From: Leptospira bourretii
GTDB lineage: Bacteria; Spirochaetota; Leptospiria; Leptospirales; Leptospiraceae
Direction: 5' to 3'
DNA: 64,000 nt
Assembly (NCBI RefSeq): GCF_004770145.1
Contig: NZ_RQFW01000019.1
Location: forward strand, 310,001 to 374,000
Positions 1 to 8,383 of the stretch are shown here, piece by piece. Position 1 is the first letter of the stretch. Each line of letters begins with the position of its first letter. Below the pieces are notes generated by a model. It saw nothing but the letters and a program-made list of their open reading frames with translations, had not been told where the DNA came from and made no database searches. A program made the translations under genes and the position numbers.

Positions 1-590
1 CTTTTTTTTATTCTCTCATCAATGAATGAAAAAACAAGGGCCGCGAAAAAAAACAAGATTACATCAAAAACAATAATGTATTTGATAATGAATGCAATTC
101 CCAATACGAAAAAGGCGATCGACTTTTGTGTAACATTCACCTTCTCATTAACGAAGAGCAAGTAAAACGAAATTGCTTCAAAAAGGAGGAAATAAATTTC
201 TGTATTAGAAGCCAAACCTGACGAATAGTAGACAAAACTATATAAAAAAACAAAAGAAATCAACAACGATTCCTTAAACCTTTTTCTGTAGTTAGAAATA
301 AAAAGAATAACAGCTAAAATGCTAGAAAAAACGTAAGCACTAACCCTCATTGTTAAAATAGAATAATCGAAGAATAGTAACGTAAATGCATGAACTAAGT
401 AAATACCAAGTGGCTTCAAATCCCAATAATCTCGATAAGGCAGAAAACCATCTAGGATTGACTTACCCATTATAAAGTAGGTTAACTCATCCCAGTCGAT
501 AGTTGAGTAATAAAAAGTAAATGAACGGTAGTAGAAATTAATTAAAAAAATTAGCACGACGGCTGTAATTATGTTTAATTTAGTTTTCAT
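1..590 (-). CDS. GT-C superfamily membrane glycosyltransferase, PMT/GT39-like (3' end outside window)
   Basis: The reading frame opens with ATG at 590 and runs off the left edge, so about 196 residues are visible and the C-terminus is missing. It starts with a membrane segment (residues about 7-25), followed by a loop with IDWDELTYF (Asp32, Asp34, Glu35) and PYRDYWDLKPLGIY, then repeated hydrophobic segments. An acidic first loop followed by a PY-DYW-KPPG-like stretch is typical of PMT-type GT-C enzymes, which use polyprenyl-phosphate sugars on the outer face of the inner membrane. The start overlaps the stop of the upstream gene in a TAATG junction, so the two are translationally linked. The acceptor cannot be told; a role in LPS side-branch addition is inferred from context. 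Confidence 0.72.
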   Translation of the reverse strand, partial: MKTKLNIITAVVLIFLINFYYRSFTFYYSTIDWDELTYFIMGKSILDGFLPYRDYWDLKPLGIYLVHAFTLLFFDYSILTMRVSAYVFSSILAVILFISNYRKRFKESLLISFVFLYSFVYYSSGLASNTEIYFLLFEAISFYLLFVNEKVNVTQKSIAFFVLGIAFIIKYIIVFDVILFFFAALVFSFIDERIKK

Positions 591-2587
591 TATTTAATAA
601 AATTCAGTAAACAATCTTCTACTCTCTTCCCAATCCAAAGCGAGGATACATCCTCACCCCTCCAATGCCTAAGATTAATCTCACATAAAATTGGCCGAAA
701 GTGATGTTTCTCACAATATCCCAAAGTTGCCTCAGGATTTTTTAGCTCATTTTTTGAAATCCTATGTAATTCGGAGTAATGAAATAAAAATTTCTCTTGG
801 GAATAGCGGTAGGAAGGGAAATCAGGCGGAAATATGGAGAACGATGAAAAATTAAGAATTTTTGGTACTTGTATGAGATTTTCCTGAGGGAATCTAACTA
901 GGTTACATTTGTGATTTTTATCGAAATTCGCATTGATAATCGTTTGATTGTAGAAAAATTCATATTTATAAAACAATCTTGATATGAGAAAAGTGGAAAA
1001 TATAATCAATAACACATAAACAAACAATTCCGACTTTCGCTGATTAATTAAATTTTGTTTTTCCTCCTTCTTAAGAAGCCAAGGATTGAAAGACAAAACA
1101 AGTATAAGAGAAAGCGGATATACATCTAAAAGCATATCAAAAGAATTATGAATCAAAAAATATATAATTGCAAAATGTGCGAGTTGAAATTCCCTCTTTT
1201 CTTTTATTATCAAAAAACATGACCTAACGAACAACCCAAGAAAAAAGAGATACAGACCAAATCCCAAAAAACCTCCATAAAACAAAACTGTAGTGGGTAA
1301 ATTATGGGTATGGAGATATGCTCCATCAGCTTTAGTTGCAAACGTTTCCAAAACGATTCCAATATTTTTAGGTAGATATGCTAATAGAAAATTATGTTCA
1401 CCAAATCCCAAACCTAACAACCAACGAATAGGTTCCAAACTGATAAATATTTTATAAAATGCCTTCCACAACTCTAGTCTGCCGGAAGAGAGAGTATCAA
1501 ACCAAGCCCAATCAAATCCAAACACGCTTTCAAAAAAAAGAAAATGAAGCGGAAGAAAGTGAACAAAAAATAACAAAAACAGCAGAAGGCTAAGAAAGTA
1601 TTTCAGATAAGAATATCTCAAATACCTTACGGCAACAAAGGTAAAAATCAAAACGGTGCTAGCAATAATACTCGCTCGCGAGATCTGATTTAAAGAAGTA
1701 AAAAACAATAAGGCGAAACTGAAAGCGTAAAAAAAAGAATCTTTCTTACCTTTGGCTTCTCGAAATCCAAACAAAAGATAGGCAACATGAATTCCCAAAT
1801 AGGCAGCAACCCTATTAGAGTTCATGATACTGGAGCTATCTTTTGTAAACAGCAAGACTGTATCATTAGCATAATAATGTCGCGAAATAACTTGAAGTAT
1901 ATTAAAAGAAAAAATAATCAGAAGTAAATTTAAGTTTAAATCAAAAGAAAAAGATAACAAAAAATAAACCAGTAAAAATAAACCAAAATACACCAAGTAT
2001 CCTTGAGAATTAAAACCGAATACCAATGATACAAAAAACAATACAAAAACAAGATAAACAGACCAATGAATCTCTTTTGATAATTTATTGAACTCTGGTG
2101 AAATCCTAGCAATGAGTAGCGGATAAACTAACAAAAAGGATAACTCAGGTAACTCAGAGAAAAGAAAAGAATAAGATATACCAGTTAAACAGAATATACA
2201 AAGGACATGAAACTGCAAAATAAACTTTGAAGACTGATAGCTCTTATGTAAAATAAAGAAGAAAACCGGAATCAAAAAGGGAATAAACCTAAATATATCG
2301 GGGTCCCAATAATAGCGACCTAACTTGTAATAATTAACCGCAAGAGAATTAAAAAAAGAAGCAACACCTATCCAATAAGCGAGCCAATAAAGTGAATCAA
2401 TACCGTAGCTCTTGACATTTACTTTACGATTAAAAGCAAATTTGATAAATATAGATAAAATCGAGAGGTTAAAAATAGTTTGATAAAAGGTTTTAATATG
2501 CAAATGACTTTGCGAAATAAAGACTAAAGTGACTCCAAATATTAAAAAAAGAATATGAACAAAAATACTTTTTATTGCAATATTCAT
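590..2587 (-). CDS. O-antigen ligase/polymerase-like membrane protein (Wzy_C type)
   Basis: This 665-residue protein has about a dozen hydrophobic segments. A long periplasmic loop contains SGRLELWKAF, LLGLGFGEHNF and THNLPTTVLFYGGFLG, the arrangement seen in the Wzy_C family, which includes O-antigen ligases (WaaL) and polymerases (Wzy). About 140 residues after the last membrane segment form a soluble C-terminal tail, longer than in most ligases. The gene overlaps its upstream neighbour by ATGA and the downstream GT-C gene by TAATG. Since the locus also encodes a Wzm/Wzt exporter, which needs no Wzy polymerase, a ligase role or polymerisation of a second, lipid-linked unit are both possible. 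Sequence alone does not separate ligase from polymerase. Confidence 0.7.
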   Translation of the reverse strand: MNIAIKSIFVHILFLIFGVTLVFISQSHLHIKTFYQTIFNLSILSIFIKFAFNRKVNVKSYGIDSLYWLAYWIGVASFFNSLAVNYYKLGRYYWDPDIFRFIPFLIPVFFFILHKSYQSSKFILQFHVLCIFCLTGISYSFLFSELPELSFLLVYPLLIARISPEFNKLSKEIHWSVYLVFVLFFVSLVFGFNSQGYLVYFGLFLLVYFLLSFSFDLNLNLLLIIFSFNILQVISRHYYANDTVLLFTKDSSSIMNSNRVAAYLGIHVAYLLFGFREAKGKKDSFFYAFSFALLFFTSLNQISRASIIASTVLIFTFVAVRYLRYSYLKYFLSLLLFLLFFVHFLPLHFLFFESVFGFDWAWFDTLSSGRLELWKAFYKIFISLEPIRWLLGLGFGEHNFLLAYLPKNIGIVLETFATKADGAYLHTHNLPTTVLFYGGFLGFGLYLFFLGLFVRSCFLIIKEKREFQLAHFAIIYFLIHNSFDMLLDVYPLSLILVLSFNPWLLKKEEKQNLINQRKSELFVYVLLIIFSTFLISRLFYKYEFFYNQTIINANFDKNHKCNLVRFPQENLIQVPKILNFSSFSIFPPDFPSYRYSQEKFLFHYSELHRISKNELKNPEATLGYCEKHHFRPILCEINLRHWRGEDVSSLWIGKRVEDCLLNFIK

Positions 2588-4197
2588 TTCTTTTGCATTA
2601 ACAGGGAGTCAAAATGTATGATTTTTATTTTTTCCCTATCCCAAATACTATTTAAAGATAAATCAAAATTAACATTAAATTTCTTTTCCCAAATCTCCTT
2701 TGGAAATTCGTAATTTACTAATTTATTATCCTGCCAATAAAGGTATAATATCCTCTTAAAGCCATTTTTCAAAACTACATGCTCAATTTGATCCCATTCG
2801 TCTTGAGAATAAACAGCTATTTGAGGGTATTCTAAATAAGTGACCCCCATTAGATATGTTGTAGAAAGGCCTCTATGAATGATTAAATCCGGATTAATTT
2901 TTGAAATTAGATCTGAGTATTCATGAGATACTTTTGCAGCGCCGCTCCAATGTTTAATAGCTCGTAGATTTGATTTATAACTAAAATATAATGTAGTAAG
3001 GAATAACAGAACAAATGTAATGATTGCTATTTGAGAATTTTGAATATACTTTCCTGAGGAGAAAATTTGGAAAACCCAAAGAAAAAAACCTATAGACATC
3101 AGATAAACACCACTTTCATAATAGCGCAATCCAAGGATATCAACACCGGCTCTATAAGGTGAAACAAAGGGAAGCAACAATATAAATAAATATCCAGAAA
3201 TCAGATAATCATTAAGTTTCACATTTTTCAATTTTTGTACAAATGAAAATAGGAATGGAACAATGAATAAAACTGCGAAAGGATAACCCTTAAAAAGACC
3301 TATTTTATATTTAGATCCCCATAGATCTGAAGTCCAATTAACAAGATAATCGCCTAGATTCAAAATAGCCGTATCATGGATTGTATTCAAACCCCTCATT
3401 CCCATGAAGTGACCGTAGACCTTTTGATTCCAATAGGAAAAGGCAAATGTAGAAAGGAAAGATACAATTCCGATACTAAACAATATTCGAAAATTCGTTC
3501 TATCCTTTACGTTCCTTACAAAATTTACGAAAAAAAATAAAAGTAGTGCTAAAGTAGATTCTGGTCTTAATTGAAAATTAAAAGACAGACAAATTCCCGA
3601 TAAAAAAACAAACAGGTATGCACTTATATTGATATTGTTACTAAGAAAAATTCTTTTATAAAACAAGAGGGATAAAATGAAGAATGTATTTGTTAGTGTA
3701 AGTTCAGAATAATCCAGCGAAGACAAAAATACTGGGCTAAAAAAATGTATAAACAGACTAGCACATCCGCTCTGGACTACTGATAAACCAAATTGTTTAA
3801 AAAATATAAAAAGCAGAACTAGATTCAAGAAGAAGAAAAATATTGGAAAATATATTACAAATGTAAAAGAAGTCATCCTTGCCATAAATGCGTGAAGCAC
3901 TGGCATAAAAATGGGATATTGAAAAAAACAAGTATCATTTGATGCAGAAAGAGCCCAAGGATAACCTAATGGAATGTTTTGTAACTGGAATCCGAATACT
4001 CCCGCAGGAAAAAAGCATTGGCGGGAATATGGCGAAAACCCTTCCTTATAATAAGAATAAGTTTGATAGTATTTGATTTGCGGATCGCTACCGATTGCAA
4101 CATTAGGCTGATTCCAGTGGTATTTATAATATACGGGGATCATAGTCAAAAATAAAAAAACTATGAACAAAATACTTATTTGGAATCGCATTTTCAT
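2584..4197 (-). CDS. Polytopic membrane protein, probable GT-C-like
   Basis: A 537-residue protein of unknown exact function. It has an N-terminal membrane segment (residues about 6-23), an extracytoplasmic loop with SDPQIKYYQTYSYY (Asp38), then around ten further membrane segments and a soluble tail of about 110 residues. An acidic residue shortly after the first membrane segment, followed by many hydrophobic spans, resembles GT-C enzymes, but no diagnostic motif is firm. ATG at 4197 is followed two codons later by another ATG. The stop overlaps the next gene's ATG (ATGA), so it belongs to the same transcript as the ligase-like gene. It may be a periplasmic glycosyltransferase acting with the nearby GtrA-type and GT2 proteins. 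Confidence 0.5.
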   Translation of the reverse strand: MKMRFQISILFIVFLFLTMIPVYYKYHWNQPNVAIGSDPQIKYYQTYSYYKEGFSPYSRQCFFPAGVFGFQLQNIPLGYPWALSASNDTCFFQYPIFMPVLHAFMARMTSFTFVIYFPIFFFFLNLVLLFIFFKQFGLSVVQSGCASLFIHFFSPVFLSSLDYSELTLTNTFFILSLLFYKRIFLSNNINISAYLFVFLSGICLSFNFQLRPESTLALLLFFFVNFVRNVKDRTNFRILFSIGIVSFLSTFAFSYWNQKVYGHFMGMRGLNTIHDTAILNLGDYLVNWTSDLWGSKYKIGLFKGYPFAVLFIVPFLFSFVQKLKNVKLNDYLISGYLFILLLPFVSPYRAGVDILGLRYYESGVYLMSIGFFLWVFQIFSSGKYIQNSQIAIITFVLLFLTTLYFSYKSNLRAIKHWSGAAKVSHEYSDLISKINPDLIIHRGLSTTYLMGVTYLEYPQIAVYSQDEWDQIEHVVLKNGFKRILYLYWQDNKLVNYEFPKEIWEKKFNVNFDLSLNSIWDREKIKIIHFDSLLMQKK

Positions 4198-4209
4198 TCT
4201 AATAAACAG

Positions 4210-5349
4210 TTAATCTCTTTTTAAAATATGAGCTGTAAGTGCGTTGATTCCGAACAAAAAAGCAATAAGCCCTGAAGTAGAAATAACGATCAGCTCCCGT
4301 TCAAAATTTAAGAATTGAAAATTACTAACACTCCACTTCCACATCAAATAAACAAACATAGTGACAACTACAGCAAACCCTGAGACTAATACAAAAAAAA
4401 GGCGATCCTCGCTCCAATTTAGTATTCGAGCATAAACGCCGCTTACAACGCTTTGCTTAGTTGCAATTTGTAGACCAATATTCCAAATACTAATTCCGAT
4501 GATTGCAGCGAAAGAAAGTAGGACAAGAGAATGGATTCCATAAATTCTGAAGCCATAAAACTCCCATATTCCCCCTATATATAAACCGCAAACTAATTGA
4601 CTGAATGCAAGAAGTAGAATAATAAAACCTGTTTTCTGAAAAAAATAAGGTGCATAAAATAGAATTCTGAGTAGATGTCTCATACCATCTCGCCAAGTTT
4701 TTAAATGAGGCGTTCGTCCTGGTTTATCTGGATAAAGAGAGACTGGTTCATGTTCCATCTTCGCACCTTGTCTCAGTGCTTTGATCAACATCTCAGAAGC
4801 AAACTCCATTCCTTTGCTGCGAATATCCCAACTCAAATAGCTACTCTTCTTGAAACAACGAAACCCTGAATTACTATCTCGTATTTTAAATTTCTTTGCA
4901 TATAAGCGATTAATAATCCAATTAATCACAGGTGTTCCTAGGTACCTATGTAGAAACGGCATAGCACCTTTATGAATAGTGCCATCTAATCTAGACCCTA
5001 TCACCATATCTGCACCACTTGAAATTAACTTTTGAATTAACCTTGGGGATTCTAAAAAGTCATAAGTATCATCAGCATCGGCAAATACGATAATCTCACC
5101 TTTTGCATTTCGAATTCCAGAATCTAAAGCTGCACCATAACCTTTTATGGGACAATTCTCAACTCTTACTCCCAAACTCTTTGCAAAATCCTGTGAGCCA
5201 TCTTCGCTCCCGTTATCAGAAACCAAAATTTCTAATTCGAATCTGTCTTTGAATTCTTTTTGGACTGATATACATTTCTCAAGCACAAAAGGTAGAGTTT
5301 TTCGTTCATTTAAACAAGGTATAACAATTGTAACTACTGGCTTTTCCAT
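4210..5349 (-). CDS. GT2 family glycosyltransferase with C-terminal membrane segments (dolichol-phosphate-mannose synthase-like)
   Basis: 379 residues. The N-terminal GT-A domain begins VTIVIPCLNE and has the nucleotide/metal motif DADD at 91-94; SNSGFRCFKK around residue 160-170 is typical of polyprenyl-phosphate hexose synthases. Four hydrophobic segments follow at about 240-262, 270-292, 318-340 and 350-372. Such enzymes load a sugar from an NDP donor onto undecaprenyl phosphate on the cytoplasmic face. Next to a GtrA-domain protein and several GT-C-like proteins, it probably feeds a flippase/periplasmic transfer route (inference). It ends 12 bases before the downstream start and begins 18 bases after the upstream stop. 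Confidence 0.8.
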   Translation of the reverse strand: MEKPVVTIVIPCLNERKTLPFVLEKCISVQKEFKDRFELEILVSDNGSEDGSQDFAKSLGVRVENCPIKGYGAALDSGIRNAKGEIIVFADADDTYDFLESPRLIQKLISSGADMVIGSRLDGTIHKGAMPFLHRYLGTPVINWIINRLYAKKFKIRDSNSGFRCFKKSSYLSWDIRSKGMEFASEMLIKALRQGAKMEHEPVSLYPDKPGRTPHLKTWRDGMRHLLRILFYAPYFFQKTGFIILLLAFSQLVCGLYIGGIWEFYGFRIYGIHSLVLLSFAAIIGISIWNIGLQIATKQSVVSGVYARILNWSEDRLFFVLVSGFAVVVTMFVYLMWKWSVSNFQFLNFERELIVISTSGLIAFLFGINALTAHILKRD

Positions 5350-5367
5350 ATAACTAAATCACACAAT

Positions 5368-6510
5368 CTAAATCTTTTTTACTACAAGAATCATACTTTG
5401 ACCAAATGGCAATGGTAAATAATCTAACCATGCAATAAACGGAATGAGACTATTCATAATCATAGCATCTTGTTTCTTGATCGCCTTTTGATTCATAAGC
5501 TTCATTTTTACAAACCAACCAATTGCTCCAATTGGATTAAAATACGACTTTTCCAACCACTTGATTTTCAAATTCTTTTCTAAGGCAGATTCCCATCTCT
5601 TTATATCTGTCCTCGAATACCGTCGGATATGACCAATTTTTTTATCAAAAGATGAATATAGTATTGGAAGTGCAGGAACAACGGAAACGAAAAATCCACC
5701 CTTTTTCAGCAACTTTAACGAATGATTCAAAACAGCCGTATCATCAGGTATATGCTCCATTACATTTGATGAGTAGATACAATCATACTGGTTCCAATTC
5801 TTTACAGAGAAAATATTTTGACCAACCTTCTGAATGTTTACATTCGATCTAAATCGTTTTTTCAGAATCGAATAATTTTCCTTTGATAAGTCATAAACTT
5901 CTACAGGAAAATTCTCAGCAACAATCGAAGCGATCGTTCCAGTTCCAGCGCCAATCTCAAGATTTCTCTGGCCTAAATAATCCAAAATCTTACTTGCAAT
6001 CCAACGATTATATGTTTCCGCCTCTTCTATTGTTTCAAGAGTCTCAATACCCTCACCTTCTAATGAATAACTAAAATCATTAGATACAAAGGCATCAGGT
6101 TTTCTTAAAAATACAAACTGATCATAACTGACAAAGTTAATCAAAATGACAAACCCGATACTCACAAAAGAAGAAGATAGCCAGCCAAAACCTATAAATA
6201 TCATAATTGCGAAAATTATGATCCTTATTAAAATACTCCAGAAGGATACAATGTGAAACTGAATCAGCTTTGGGAAAAAGTCTTCCCAACCCTCCAACCA
6301 TGTAATAAATTTATGCAAGGGATACGAAAACAACAATGCTAACTCGAGGGCAAGAAGGTTACCTAGGTTTTTTTGCCAAAAACCTTCACTGAAGTATATA
6401 TACGTAAATATCCATCGAGCCATCCAAGCATTAATCCAGAATACAACGATCCCGATTAACAAATATCGATAATGTCTTCCCTCAAATAAGGAAAATAGCC
6501 GTTTCCACAT
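5368..6510 (-). CDS. GtrA-like membrane domain fused to SAM-dependent methyltransferase
   Basis: 380 residues in two parts. Residues about 15-135 hold four hydrophobic segments with the look of a GtrA-like domain (small proteins thought to flip undecaprenyl-linked sugars). Residues about 160-300 are a class I methyltransferase: motif I LEIGAGTGT at 184-192, then YDCIYSSNVMEHIPDD and LKKGGFFVSVVPALP. The frame is open without interruption, so the fusion is real in this assembly. The neighbours are two DPM1-like GT2 genes, the usual partners of GtrA proteins. The methyltransferase might act on the lipid-linked sugar, but its substrate is unknown. The start is ATG at 6510. Confidence 0.72.
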   Translation of the reverse strand: MWKRLFSLFEGRHYRYLLIGIVVFWINAWMARWIFTYIYFSEGFWQKNLGNLLALELALLFSYPLHKFITWLEGWEDFFPKLIQFHIVSFWSILIRIIIFAIMIFIGFGWLSSSFVSIGFVILINFVSYDQFVFLRKPDAFVSNDFSYSLEGEGIETLETIEEAETYNRWIASKILDYLGQRNLEIGAGTGTIASIVAENFPVEVYDLSKENYSILKKRFRSNVNIQKVGQNIFSVKNWNQYDCIYSSNVMEHIPDDTAVLNHSLKLLKKGGFFVSVVPALPILYSSFDKKIGHIRRYSRTDIKRWESALEKNLKIKWLEKSYFNPIGAIGWFVKMKLMNQKAIKKQDAMIMNSLIPFIAWLDYLPLPFGQSMILVVKKI

Positions 6511-6527
6511 CTTATATTAAGTTCTAT

Positions 6528-7331
6528 TTATAACCAATTTGCAGATTTTGGTATATAGTGATCGGGCATCTCATTCTTAAAGAAACTAACCTTAGATGCA
6601 AACAAATTAAAATAAAAGATATGCCTTAACGCTGCAATGCCATCCTTCCATGTAATTTTTTTTCCCTCTAAATAGTTTCTAGGGTAATATGATATTGGGA
6701 ATTCCTGAACGCGAATTTTCAATCTTGCTAACTTAGCGGTGATTTCTGGCTCAAAGCCAAACCGATTAGATTCCAAATTAATATTTTGTATGATATCAGA
6801 TCGGAACACTTTATAACAAGTTTCCATATCCGTTAAATAGAGGCCACTGAGGAAATTAGACAAAATCGTTAGGAAACGATTCACAAGATAATGAAAGGTC
6901 CGATGGACTTGTCTTCCATCCTTTTTAAATCTAGATCCAAAAACTACGTCAGCTTTGTTAATCAATATAGGATTTACCAACATATGTATCTCGTCCATGT
7001 CGTATTCGAAATCGGCATCCTGTACAAGGATGATATCTCCACTTGCCTCTTGAATACCTCTACGTAGCGCCGCACCCTTCCCCTGATTTTCGGGCTGCTG
7101 TAATATTTTTACATGATTCGTGCGAAAAGAAAATTTTCCCAATATTGAAAACGATTTATCTTTAGAACAGTCGTCAACAAACACAAGTTCCTTATCTGCA
7201 GGAAGAGAGAGTTTATCAATGCGAGATAGGAACTCCTCCAAATGGGCTGCTTCATTATAGATCGGAATGATTAGGGAAATTAATGATTTTGGTGTGCCGG
7301 TTGCTTTCTTTTTTGCCTTCGGAAGTGCCAT
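6528..7331 (-). CDS. GT2 glycosyltransferase, DPM1/polyprenyl-phosphate sugar synthase type
   Basis: 267 residues from the ATG at 7331. The frame is open further upstream to a TTG at 7421, but the extra 30 residues lack family character. The GT-A domain begins ISLIIPIYNE and has FVDDCSKD, NQGKGAALRRG and QDADFEYD (metal-binding DAD), then VVFGSRF and METCYKVFR, all usual for polyprenyl-phosphate hexose synthases. No C-terminal membrane segments are present, unlike the related gene at 4210. It is the first gene after a 230-base gap that contains a probable terminator and promoter, so it likely heads its own transcript with the GtrA fusion, GT2, GT-C and ligase-like genes. Confidence 0.8.
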   Translation of the reverse strand: MALPKAKKKATGTPKSLISLIIPIYNEAAHLEEFLSRIDKLSLPADKELVFVDDCSKDKSFSILGKFSFRTNHVKILQQPENQGKGAALRRGIQEASGDIILVQDADFEYDMDEIHMLVNPILINKADVVFGSRFKKDGRQVHRTFHYLVNRFLTILSNFLSGLYLTDMETCYKVFRSDIIQNINLESNRFGFEPEITAKLARLKIRVQEFPISYYPRNYLEGKKITWKDGIAALRHIFYFNLFASKVSFFKNEMPDHYIPKSANWL

Positions 7332-7393
7332 GCGGATATATGACCATACCGTATTCGCAGGGCAAGCGAATATTCGAAAAATGACATGATTTA

Positions 7394-7421
7394 AATTTAA
7401 GAGGGTACAGACGAAACGCAA
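7394..7421 (-). promoter_or_regulatory. Putative sigma70-type promoter for the 7331-to-1 gene group
   Basis: Read on the minus strand, TTGCGT (7416-7421) is separated by 16 bases from TAAATT (7394-7399). The predicted start of transcription is about 55 bases before the ATG at 7331. It lies downstream of a hairpin terminator candidate at 7458-7474. AT-rich DNA yields such matches by chance. Confidence 0.35.
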
Positions 7422-7457
7422 ATATTTCGTGTGTAGAAAACCTAACAGAAATCAAAA

Positions 7458-7474
7458 GCCAACCGAAGGCTAGC
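7458..7474 (-). terminator. Putative rho-independent terminator
   Basis: On the minus strand GCTAGCC-TTC-GGTTGGC can form a 7-bp stem (two G-U pairs) with a three-base loop, directly followed by TTTTGATTT. It lies about 90 bases after the stop of the GT2 gene ending at 7562, a fitting place to end that transcript. Confidence 0.5.
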
Positions 7475-7561
7475 CAAAACAAGAAAAAACAAACGATCTA
7501 GAGTAACGGGATTAAAATGGTGGGTAGGGAAAGGGAAGGGAGGCGAAGAAATTTGAGATTG

Positions 7562-8323
7562 TTATTTGGTTTTGTATTTTCGCAAACCAAGCAGTCCATG
7601 GATTAGAGTCAGAATCAATGCATAAAGAAAAGGAAGTTTTTCTCTGTTTTTTAACATTCTAAAATGGGCAAGCATCACTTTTTTCTTGTTAGATGTTGCC
7701 GCACCACGTCGAACCCGGTATCTAGCTAAAACCTCAGAATTGGCAAAGGCTACTTTCCCTTCTCTTACTATATCAAGCCAAAGTGCATAATCGTCCCTTA
7801 GGCTTTTTAGGGAAGGATCAAAATATTTTTTACCAACACTAGGAACATGATAAATGGCAGTAAGTAAACCAACTCGGTTGTAATGCAACAAATCAGAATA
7901 GGAATATGATTTCGATTTTACTAAAAACGGTTCACAAAATTCGAATCCATTTTCATCAATGATTCGATACGAGGCAAATGAAAATGGAGAACCATTTTTC
8001 TCCATAAAAGGAATCATCTTTTCCAAAAATTCAGGTTCCCAGAGGTCGTCGGCATCTAAAAATGCAATGTATTCACCCGTTGCCAAATCGATCCCGGTGT
8101 TACGAGTATCCGCAGAACCGGAGTTCTTTTCCTTTTGTACAAAACGAATTCGTGGATCGTTTGCGGCAATTTTTTTAGCAAGAATTGCCGTTTCGTCCTT
8201 AGAACAATCATCAACGAGTAATAGTTCCCAATCCTTAAAACTTTGATCTAACAAAGATTTTACAGATTCTTCCAGATAAGAAACTGCGTTATAAGCGGGC
8301 ATGATGACAGAAACTTTAGGCAT
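7562..8323 (-). CDS. GT2 family glycosyltransferase
   Basis: 253 residues. This is a compact GT-A glycosyltransferase of family 2: VSVIMPAYNA at the N-terminus, LLVDDCSKDE, and the metal-binding DADD at 90-93 (FLDADDLWEP). The C-terminal third carries LRDDYALWLDI, where catalytic base and acceptor residues usually lie, and a weakly hydrophobic end near 230-245. It probably transfers one O-antigen sugar from a nucleotide donor in the cytoplasm; donor and linkage cannot be predicted. It is the last gene before the terminator candidate at 7458-7474. It is separated from glf by 60 bases and starts with ATG. Confidence 0.85.
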   Translation of the reverse strand: MPKVSVIMPAYNAVSYLEESVKSLLDQSFKDWELLLVDDCSKDETAILAKKIAANDPRIRFVQKEKNSGSADTRNTGIDLATGEYIAFLDADDLWEPEFLEKMIPFMEKNGSPFSFASYRIIDENGFEFCEPFLVKSKSYSYSDLLHYNRVGLLTAIYHVPSVGKKYFDPSLKSLRDDYALWLDIVREGKVAFANSEVLARYRVRRGAATSNKKKVMLAHFRMLKNREKLPFLYALILTLIHGLLGLRKYKTK

Positions 8324-8383
8324 AAATAAGACTTTAAAATCCAGATTTACAAAACTTAAGAAAAAGAAAAGTCAGAATTAATC

